Shown here piece after piece: positions 12,991-19,568 of a stretch of DNA of 19,568 nt. Under the pieces are notes generated by a model. That model worked only from the letters and a program-made list of their open reading frames with translations. It was not told the DNA's origin and made no database searches. The DNA is from an uncultured Ruminococcus sp. (lineage in GTDB: Bacteria; Bacillota; Clostridia; Oscillospirales; CAG-382). Positions within the stretch are counted from its first letter, which is position 1. Each line of letters starts with the position of its first letter. A program made the position numbers and the translations under genes. The stretch covers positions 1-19,568 of the forward strand of contig CACZRJ010000131.1 in the NCBI GenBank assembly GCA_902783535.1. The letters are read 5' to 3'.

Positions 12991-14910
12991 ATGAGCGAAG
13001 AAATCAAGGACATGCAGTACGGCGACAGTCAGATACAGGTGCTGGAAGGACTGGAAGCGGTCAGAAAAAGACCCGGAATGTATATCGGCACGACATCCGT
13101 GAAGGGTCTTCATCATCTGATATACGAAATCGTGGACAACTCCATCGATGAGGCGCTTGCGGGATTCTGCGACTTTATCGACGTTTCATTGAACGACGAC
13201 GGATCCGTAACAGTCGTAGATGACGGACGCGGCGTTCCGTCCGGCATGCATCCGAAAGCAAACAGACCGACGCTGGAAGTGATATTCACGATCCTTCACG
13301 CCGGAGGAAAATTCGGCGGCGGAGGATATCAGATCGCCGGAGGACTGCACGGCGTCGGCGCGTCTGTCGTCAACGCTCTGTCGAATAAGCTGATCGTCCG
13401 CAACAAGAGGGACGGAAAAGAATACGGGATCTCGTTCGAAAAGGGAAAGGTCTCGGAAGAATTTCATGAGATCGGGCCGACGGACGGACACGGTCTGACG
13501 GTTCAGTTCTGGCCGGACGACACGATTTTCGAGACAGTGGAGTTCGACAGGAATCTTGTGATCACGAGACTGCGGGAGCAGGCGTTTCTGAATGCCGGCA
13601 TCTGCATACGTTTCCGCGATCTGAGGAACGGAGACGAGCCGTTCGAGGAAACTTTCTGCTATGAGGGCGGCATTCGCTCGTTCGTCGAATACCTGAACGA
13701 GCAGAAAGGCGTTTCCGTTCTGCACGAGGACGTCATTTACGTTTCCGGAAGCAAGGATACGTCCATTGCGGAAGTCGCGATGCAGTACAACGACAGTTAC
13801 AACAACCTGATCCTGTCGTTCGCGAACAACATGCATACGATTGACGGCGGAACGCACGAGACCGGTTTCCGCGTCGCGCTCACGAAAGTTCTGAACGATT
13901 ACGGAAAAAAATACAACATTCTGAAGAACGAGGAAAAGCTGACCGGAGAAGACGTTCTGGAAGGTCTGACCGCGATCGTTTCCGTCAAACTGGAAGACGC
14001 GCAGTTCGAATCCCAGACAAAGGCAAAACTCGGAAACAGCGAAATCAGGACGCTTGTTTCCGGAATCGTTCAGGAAAAGCTCGAGACATACCTGGAAGAG
14101 AATCCGGCAAGCGCCAAAATCATCATTGAAAAATCGATCGCCGCGGCGCGCGCAAGGGAAGCCGCCAAGAAAGCGAGAGAACTGACAAGACGGAAGGGCC
14201 TGTTGGAATCCTCGTCGCTTCCGCACAAGCTTGCGGACTGCAACGAGAGGCGCCCGGAATTTACGGAGCTGTATCTGGTAGAGGGAGATTCCGCAGGAGG
14301 AACTGCAAAAGACGGCAGGGAAAGCCACTTCCAGGCGATCCTGCCGCTGCGCGGAAAAATCCTGAACGTCGAAAAGTCGCATCTTGACAGGATCTACTCC
14401 TCGGACTCCATCGTTCCGCTGATCCAGGCGCTCGGCTGCGGGATCGGAACGGAATTCGACATTTCCAAACTCCGCTATGGAAAAATCATCATCATGGCCG
14501 ATGCCGATGTCGACGGTTCGCATATCCGCACGCTGCTGCTGACATTCTTCTTCAGACACATGCGCCCGCTGATCGACGAAGGACACATTTTCGCGGCGGT
14601 GCCTCCGCTATACAAGGTCTCCCGCGGAAAAGCCGTCCGGTATGCGTATTCTGACGAGGAAAAGGATCTTGCCGTGGCGGAACTCGGCGGAAACGTTTCG
14701 ATCGAGCGGTACAAAGGTCTCGGCGAAATGGACAAGGAACAGCTCTGGGAGACGACGATGGATCCGGAGAGAAGGATCCTCAAGCGGATCACCGTGGACG
14801 ACGCGCTGAAAGCCGACGCGCTGTTCTCCGTTCTGATGGGCGACAAGGTTGAGCCGAGGCGCGCCTTCATTCAGGAAAACGCGAAGTACGTAACGAATCT
14901 CGATATTTGA
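12991..14910 (+). CDS. gyrB: DNA gyrase subunit B
   Basis: GyrB supplies the ATPase of gyrase, which introduces negative supercoils with GyrA. ATG 12991 is chosen because TGAGGAA (12978-12984) lies 6 nt upstream; an in-frame TTG at 12973 would place the start over that site. The 639 residues fit the short form without the E. coli insertion. Visible are: the GHKL ATPase with EIVDNSIDE (Glu46, Asn50), GGLHGVG (117-123) and the QTKAKLGN loop; the TOPRIM EGDSAGG (431-437) and DADVD (Asp504, Asp506, Asp508); and YKGLGEMDKEQLWETTMDP near the C-terminus. GyrA follows after 56 nt. Confidence 0.97.
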   Translation: MSEEIKDMQYGDSQIQVLEGLEAVRKRPGMYIGTTSVKGLHHLIYEIVDNSIDEALAGFCDFIDVSLNDDGSVTVVDDGRGVPSGMHPKANRPTLEVIFTILHAGGKFGGGGYQIAGGLHGVGASVVNALSNKLIVRNKRDGKEYGISFEKGKVSEEFHEIGPTDGHGLTVQFWPDDTIFETVEFDRNLVITRLREQAFLNAGICIRFRDLRNGDEPFEETFCYEGGIRSFVEYLNEQKGVSVLHEDVIYVSGSKDTSIAEVAMQYNDSYNNLILSFANNMHTIDGGTHETGFRVALTKVLNDYGKKYNILKNEEKLTGEDVLEGLTAIVSVKLEDAQFESQTKAKLGNSEIRTLVSGIVQEKLETYLEENPASAKIIIEKSIAAARAREAAKKARELTRRKGLLESSSLPHKLADCNERRPEFTELYLVEGDSAGGTAKDGRESHFQAILPLRGKILNVEKSHLDRIYSSDSIVPLIQALGCGIGTEFDISKLRYGKIIIMADADVDGSHIRTLLLTFFFRHMRPLIDEGHIFAAVPPLYKVSRGKAVRYAYSDEEKDLAVAELGGNVSIERYKGLGEMDKEQLWETTMDPERRILKRITVDDALKADALFSVLMGDKVEPRRAFIQENAKYVTNLDI

Positions 14911-14966
14911 AAACGGTTCGCAATCGTCATATCAAATGCAGAAATTAAGAAAAGGCGAGTAGAATT

Positions 14967-17471
14967 ATGGCAGAAGAATTTGATTATTCCGGTCATGTCG
15001 GACAAACCATCCACGATAGCCGGATCGAAGACGAGATCAAGACGGCGTACATCGACTACGCGATGTCCGTCATCGTTTCGCGCGCGCTTCCGGACGTTAG
15101 AGACGGACTGAAACCCGTACACCGCCGCGTGCTGTACGCGATGGACGAAGACCATCTCACTTACGACAAGGCGTTCCGGAAATCCGCTACCACCGTCGGA
15201 GACGTTCTCGGCCGGTATCATCCGCACGGGGACACGGCCGTATACGATACGATGGTCAGGCTCGCGCAGCCGTTTTCACTGCGTTATCCGCTGATCGAAG
15301 GACACGGAAACTTCGGAAACATCGACGGCGACCCGCCGGCCGCATACCGCTATACGGAAGCAAAAATGTCCAAAATAGCGAATGAAATGCTCGCGGACAT
15401 CGACAAAAACGTCGTTGACTTCGACCCGAACTTCGACAACACCCGCAAAGAGCCGCGCGTCCTTCCGGCGAGATTCCCGAATCTTCTCGTGAACGGGTCC
15501 GTCGGCATCGCCGTCGGCATGGCGACAAACGTTCCGCCGCACAATCTGACGGAAGTCTGCAAAGCCACGGAATATCTGATCGACAATCCGGAATGCGCGA
15601 TCCCCGAGCTCATGCAGTTTATCAAGGGGCCCGACTTCCCGACATACGGCACCATCTACGGCACGGCGGGGATCTACGAAGCGTACATGACCGGTAAGGG
15701 ACATATCAAAGTCCGGGCAAAGGCGCATTTCGAGGAGAAGCACGGACGCACCTCCATCATCGTGACGGAACTGCCTTACCAGGTCAACAGATCGCTTCTG
15801 CTTGAAAACATGGTCAACCTGATCAAAAACAAGCGGATCGAAGGGATCTCGGACATCAGAAACGAATCCGGCCGGAAAGGCATGCGTATCGTCATTGAAA
15901 TCAAAAAAGACGCGAACCCGCAGATCGTTCTCAATCAGCTGTACAAGTTCACGCAAATGGAGGATACGTGCGCGGTCAACATGCTCGCGCTCGTGAACGG
16001 CGAACCGAAGGTCCTGAACCTGAAGGAGATCCTCACGCATTATATCCGCCATCGCGAAGAAGTGACCGTGCGGCGCGTGCGTTACGATCTAGACAAAGCG
16101 GAAAAGGAAGCGCATCTGTACGAAGGATACGTCATCGTCATAGACAACATCGACGAGGTCGTTTCCATCATCCGTTCCTCCGGGAGCATCCCTGAGGCGA
16201 AGACAAGACTTGCCGAAAGATTCTCGCTCAGCGACGCGCAGACGCAGGCGATCGTCGAAATGACGCTCGGCAAGCTGACCGGCATGGAGCGGCAGAAGAT
16301 CCTAGACAGACTGGAAGCGCTCTACGCCCTGATCAAGGACCTGAAGGAAATCCTCGGAGACGAAAGCAGAATCACCGCCATCATCAAGACGGACCTGGAA
16401 GACATCATCGAAAAATACGGCGACGAGCGCAGGACGAATATCGAGGAAGTGGAAGACGAGATCCTGATCGAGGACCTGATCGAAAAGCAGAACTGCGTGA
16501 TCACGGTCACGAACGACGGATATATCAAGAGAATTCCCGCCGACACCTATTCGGCGCAGCGCCGCGGAGGAAAAGGCGTCACGGCGATGGGTACGAAGGA
16601 AGAGGATTTCGTGAAGAACGTCTTCGTCGTATTCAGCCACGATACGCTGCTTCTGATATCGAACAAAGGAAAGATGTACCGGAAGAGATGCTATGAGATT
16701 CCGGAAGCGGGCAGGACGGCGAAAGGAACGAACTTCGTCAACCTGCTTCAGATGGAAGACGGGGAAGAGATCACCGCCGGACTGACAGTCAAGGAATTCC
16801 GCGACGACGAATATCTCGTTTTCCTGACGAAAAACGGTATCATCAAGCGCGTGAATCTGATCCAGTATCAGAACAAGCGCACCAAGGGACTGTTCGCGAT
16901 CAAACTTGACGAGGGCGACGTTCTTCTGACCGTCCTGAAAACGACGGGCAACGATCAGATCCTTTGCGCGACGCACGACGGCATGTCGCTGCGGTTCAAC
17001 GAGCGCGAAGCAAGAGACATGGGACGCACCGCGAGGGGCGTCAGAGCGATCTCCCTGCGCGACGGGGACTATCTGGTCGGCGCCTGTGTGATCCCGAACG
17101 GCGAGGATACGCCGGACCGCAAGCTGCTTCTGATCACCGAGAACGGCTTCGGAAAGCGCGTTGACACGCAGGAATTCGGCGTGCAGCCTCGCTACCGGAT
17201 CGGACTGAAAGCGACGAAGCTCGGAGAAAAAACAGGAAAACTGACCGGGATCGCGCTTGTCAGCGAAACCGACGATCTGATGATGATCACGGACGGCGGC
17301 ATGTTCGTCCGCACGCCGGCATCCGATATTCCGATGTACGGCAGATTTGCCGGAGGCGTCATCGTGATGCGCATGAAGCCGGGCGAAAAGTTGGTCGGAA
17401 TCGACATCGTGGCCAGAGAACAGGAGCCCGCTCCGGAAGAATCGGAAGGCGGGCAAGAAGACGATCAGTAA
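14967..17471 (+). CDS. gyrA: DNA gyrase subunit A
   Basis: GyrA carries the breakage-reunion activity of gyrase. Landmarks in the 834 residues are RALPDVRDGLKPVHRR, the quinolone-determining segment HPHGDTAVYD, RYTEA with the catalytic Tyr129, and the GyrA-box QRRGGKG (531-537) at the start of the C-terminal beta-pinwheel. The last feature marks GyrA and not ParC. The residue equivalent to E. coli Ser83 is Thr90; the Asp87 equivalent is Asp94. The tail is acidic (EESEGGQEDDQ). The ribosome site is weak (AAAGGCGA, 14951-14958, 8 nt from ATG). No separate promoter was found in the 56-nt gap, so co-transcription with gyrB is likely. Confidence 0.97.
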   Translation: MAEEFDYSGHVGQTIHDSRIEDEIKTAYIDYAMSVIVSRALPDVRDGLKPVHRRVLYAMDEDHLTYDKAFRKSATTVGDVLGRYHPHGDTAVYDTMVRLAQPFSLRYPLIEGHGNFGNIDGDPPAAYRYTEAKMSKIANEMLADIDKNVVDFDPNFDNTRKEPRVLPARFPNLLVNGSVGIAVGMATNVPPHNLTEVCKATEYLIDNPECAIPELMQFIKGPDFPTYGTIYGTAGIYEAYMTGKGHIKVRAKAHFEEKHGRTSIIVTELPYQVNRSLLLENMVNLIKNKRIEGISDIRNESGRKGMRIVIEIKKDANPQIVLNQLYKFTQMEDTCAVNMLALVNGEPKVLNLKEILTHYIRHREEVTVRRVRYDLDKAEKEAHLYEGYVIVIDNIDEVVSIIRSSGSIPEAKTRLAERFSLSDAQTQAIVEMTLGKLTGMERQKILDRLEALYALIKDLKEILGDESRITAIIKTDLEDIIEKYGDERRTNIEEVEDEILIEDLIEKQNCVITVTNDGYIKRIPADTYSAQRRGGKGVTAMGTKEEDFVKNVFVVFSHDTLLLISNKGKMYRKRCYEIPEAGRTAKGTNFVNLLQMEDGEEITAGLTVKEFRDDEYLVFLTKNGIIKRVNLIQYQNKRTKGLFAIKLDEGDVLLTVLKTTGNDQILCATHDGMSLRFNEREARDMGRTARGVRAISLRDGDYLVGACVIPNGEDTPDRKLLLITENGFGKRVDTQEFGVQPRYRIGLKATKLGEKTGKLTGIALVSETDDLMMITDGGMFVRTPASDIPMYGRFAGGVIVMRMKPGEKLVGIDIVAREQEPAPEESEGGQEDDQ

Positions 17472-17486
17472 AGGAGAAAAACGGAA

Positions 17487-17822
17487 ATGGCATCCGAACG
17501 CGAGCGCGCAAAAGAGGAATATCTCCGCGTCAGAGAGTCGGCTTTGAAAACGGACAAGCAGTTCCGTCTTTCAAAAGTCTGGATGGACACGCATTATCTG
17601 CTTTGCGGCGGAGCAATCATCGCCGCAGGAGCAATCATTGCCGTCAACTGGGTGTCGATGTCGGTCGCATGGCGCATCGCCTCCGTACTGATCGCCGTCG
17701 GAGCATCGATCCTTCTGATCGCGCTCGGCGCGCTCCCGACGAAGCATATGCTTCGCCGCAAGAAGGAACTGCACGAACTGAAACAAAAGATGGCGGATCT
17801 GGAAGACAGGTATCATCTGTGA
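17487..17822 (+). CDS. Small two-helix membrane protein, unrecognised
   Basis: This 111-residue protein has a charged N-terminus (1-32), two hydrophobic helices (about 37-54 and 62-84) and a basic C-terminal helix (88-109) with coiled-coil character. Both tails would lie on the same side, probably the cytoplasm. I do not recognise a family or a catalytic motif. AAGGAG (17471-17476), on the gyrA stop, stands 10 nt from the ATG. Its TGA overlaps the ATG of ribF by one base (17822). Tight packing between gyrA and ribF argues that it is a real gene. Confidence 0.75.
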   Translation: MASERERAKEEYLRVRESALKTDKQFRLSKVWMDTHYLLCGGAIIAAGAIIAVNWVSMSVAWRIASVLIAVGASILLIALGALPTKHMLRRKKELHELKQKMADLEDRYHL

Positions 17823-18754
17823 TGTGCGGCCTGCTATCTGAATTGGCCGAGACGGAAGACAGACGGGAAACGCGACGCGTCGTCGCGGTCGGAATATTCG
17901 ACGGCGTGCATCTCGGGCACCGCTCTATTCTGCGCGAAACCGTTTCGGAATCGGAAGCGCGGTCTTCCGGCGGCGTTGAGGTCATTCCGTCCGTTCTGAC
18001 CTTCTCAGGAATTCACAAATCCGGATCGGCATCCGCCGGAATGATTTTCGGGCCGGAGGAAAAAGAAGAGTTTCTGCGGAAGGAAGGCATCCGGGAGATC
18101 ATCGTCAAACCATTTTCGGACGTCCGGGATATGGATTGTGAAACGTTTGTCAGACGCGTTCTGATCGGAGAACTGTCCGCGGAAGCAGCCGTCGTCGGCG
18201 AAGACTTCAGATTCGGACACGGACGGACCGGAAACGCGGAAACGCTGGCGGAACTGCTCCGGAAAGAGGGAAAGGCCTGCAGCATCCTTCCGAAAACGAT
18301 CTGCTGCGGACAGCCTGTGTCGTCGACGGAGATCCGGTCTCTGCTGAAAGAAGGGCATGTCGAGAAGGCAAACCTCCTTATGGGACATCCGATGACCTGG
18401 ATCCTGCCGGTCGTTTCCGGAAATCACATCGGGAGGTCTCTGGGATATCCGACGATCAATCAGACGATCCCGGCGGACCGCGTCGGAATGAAGTTCGGCG
18501 TTTACCTCGTTTCCGCCGAAGCGGAAGGCAGGTCCTACCGGGGACTGTGCAATATCGGCGTCAAGCCGACCGTCGGCGGACGGACACCCGTCGCCGAAAC
18601 ATATCTCGACGGCTTTTCCGGCGATTTGTACGGAAAAAGCGTAAAGATCAGCGCGCTACGTTTTCTGAGGCCGGAAGAAAAGTTTCCGGACCTGGACCGG
18701 CTCAGAGAACAGATCGGGAAAGACATTTCGTCGGCATTTGGAAAAGAGAACTGA
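17822..18754 (+). CDS. ribF: Bifunctional riboflavin kinase / FAD synthetase
   Basis: It phosphorylates riboflavin to FMN and adenylylates FMN to FAD in the cytosol. The ATG at 17822 shares its first base with the TGA of the preceding gene (TGATG), which indicates translational coupling; the longer open frame upstream (from 17603) is only the shadow of that gene. In 310 residues the N-terminal nucleotidyltransferase has GIFDGVHLGH (24-33, with the HxGH motif), VGEDFRFGHGRTGN and SSTEIRSLL. The C-terminal kinase has GRSLGYPTIN (204-213, the PTxN motif at 210-213) and ETYLDGFSGDLYG with the catalytic-position Glu. The N-terminus is slightly short, but both domains look complete. The next gene starts 2 nt after its stop. 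Confidence 0.95.
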   Translation: MCGLLSELAETEDRRETRRVVAVGIFDGVHLGHRSILRETVSESEARSSGGVEVIPSVLTFSGIHKSGSASAGMIFGPEEKEEFLRKEGIREIIVKPFSDVRDMDCETFVRRVLIGELSAEAAVVGEDFRFGHGRTGNAETLAELLRKEGKACSILPKTICCGQPVSSTEIRSLLKEGHVEKANLLMGHPMTWILPVVSGNHIGRSLGYPTINQTIPADRVGMKFGVYLVSAEAEGRSYRGLCNIGVKPTVGGRTPVAETYLDGFSGDLYGKSVKISALRFLRPEEKFPDLDRLREQIGKDISSAFGKEN

Positions 18755-18756
18755 CT

Positions 18757-19568
18757 ATGGGACGAAAGAAAATCATTTACAACATCATAACGGTATTGCT
18801 GTGTCTGACTGTTTTGGCAGTGCATGCCGCTGCAGATCAGGCGCCTGCCGCTGAGCCGCAGGCGGGACAGGATGCATCCGGAGAACCGTCGAAGAACACG
18901 GCGATCGCATATTGCGTGGATACGGAGCAGGTCCTTTACGAAAAGGACGGAGGAAAGATCCTGTCTCCCGGACCGGTGACCAAGCTGATGGCGACGATGG
19001 TCGCTTACGATATTCTGAAAGAAAACAAGAAACTGATGTCGGAAATCGTAAACATTCAGTCCACATGGCTGAAAAACTGCTATACGCCCGGAGACCGCTC
19101 CACGCCTTATCTCGGCATTGCCGCCGGAGAGAACTATACGCTGGAATATCTTTTCGCCACATCGCTCGTCGCGAATGCGAACGACGCCCTTGCGATCCTG
19201 GTACGCTACTGCTCGGACAGTTTCCTCGGCGGAGAAGCGGGGTTCCTGGACAGAATGAACCAGCGCGCGCAGGACCTCGGCATGGACAGCACGCACTTCT
19301 ATAGCACGACCGGGTTCAACGGTTCCTCGTCGTTTACCACTGCGCGCGACGTTACGAAACTTGTTTCCGCTTTCTACCGGTACAACGATCTCGTCACTTT
19401 GTCCGACAGTTTCACCTATCAGAGGATCCGGAACAAGAACTATCTGATCTGCGACAAGCAGGTTTCCGGCTATCTGTACATCGGCGCCGTCGGCCTGATC
19501 GCGGGGCAGTCTACGAATGAAGGAAACTATACCGTCATCACGTATTACGAAAAAGACGGGCTCACATA
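18757..19568 (+). CDS. Peptidase S11 (D-Ala-D-Ala carboxypeptidase-like) with degenerate active site, 3' end outside the window
   Basis: The first 270 residues have a signal peptide (MGRKK, hydrophobic 6-22, likely cut near AVHA/AA) and the S11 DD-peptidase fold pattern: VLYEKDGGKILSPGPVTKLMAT, GENYTLEYLFATSLVANANDA, LGMDSTHFYSTTGFNG and FTTARDVTKL. Active enzymes trim pentapeptide side chains of peptidoglycan outside the membrane using SxxK, SxN and KTG. Here these read PVTK (Pro73, codon 18973-18975, in place of the Ser nucleophile), NAN (140-142) and IAG (248-250). The surrounding sequence aligns without gaps or frame problems, so a catalytically inactive protein, perhaps a peptidoglycan-binding or regulatory one, is the best reading. 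It begins 2 nt after ribF; a weak GAGA lies 8 nt before the ATG. The C-terminal part is not visible. Confidence 0.85.
   Translation, partial: MGRKKIIYNIITVLLCLTVLAVHAAADQAPAAEPQAGQDASGEPSKNTAIAYCVDTEQVLYEKDGGKILSPGPVTKLMATMVAYDILKENKKLMSEIVNIQSTWLKNCYTPGDRSTPYLGIAAGENYTLEYLFATSLVANANDALAILVRYCSDSFLGGEAGFLDRMNQRAQDLGMDSTHFYSTTGFNGSSSFTTARDVTKLVSAFYRYNDLVTLSDSFTYQRIRNKNYLICDKQVSGYLYIGAVGLIAGQSTNEGNYTVITYYEKDGLT

Noticed and set aside
17603..17821. RibF frame extended upstream to 17603
   Set aside because: The extension is Arg-rich frame-shadow of the small membrane protein gene. The TGATG overlap at 17820-17824 marks the true start.

Overview
The window is a chromosomal replication-origin region from a Gram-positive (Bacillota, Clostridia-like) bacterium of roughly balanced base composition. 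Three things point there: the gene order dnaA-dnaN-recF-remB(DUF370)-gyrB-gyrA, strong AGGAGG-type ribosome binding sites, and four perfect copies of the Firmicutes parS centromere (TGTTTCACGTGAAACA). The genus cannot be named from the sequence. No mobile element, CRISPR array, rRNA or tRNA was seen.

Left part (1-6690). The 3' end of an unrecognised gene (2-262) is followed by about 560 bp with no convincing gene. This holds four parS sites at 381, 591, 743 and 823, plus a LexA-box-like palindrome at 330. The last parS overlaps the start region of a solute-binding lipoprotein (822-2267). Next come a pgk-tpiA glycolytic operon (2356-4345) with its own promoter and a strong terminator, then a monocistronic EF-G family GTPase of the non-canonical EF-G2 type (4565-6628) with promoter and terminator. 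All of these read rightward, towards dnaA.

Middle part (6700-8920). A leftward two-gene unit holds a GT39-like polytopic membrane glycosyltransferase (7166-8752) and a DUF523/TudS-like iron-sulfur protein (6704-7147). It diverges from dnaA across a compact region with overlapping promoters for both directions.

Right part (8921-19568). dnaA is followed by a 250-bp gap that looks like oriC: DnaA-box-like nonamers, a GC-rich block and a run of DnaA-trio triplets. Then come dnaN, recF, a RemB/YaaB-like regulator, gyrB, gyrA, a small two-helix membrane protein, ribF (FAD/FMN synthesis) and the start of a peptidase S11 (D-Ala-D-Ala carboxypeptidase) family gene cut by the window end. Most of these genes are separated by a few bases or overlap, suggesting coupled expression. 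Genes to the right of oriC are co-oriented with replication. The highly expressed pgk, tpiA and EF-G-like genes to its left would be head-on if oriC is where it appears to be.

The most notable observations are: an S11 protein in which all three active-site motifs (SxxK, SxN, KTG) are altered; a candidate origin-unwinding module oriented towards dnaA; and a parS site that doubles as the translation start of a lipoprotein gene. No wholly new multi-gene system was recognised.
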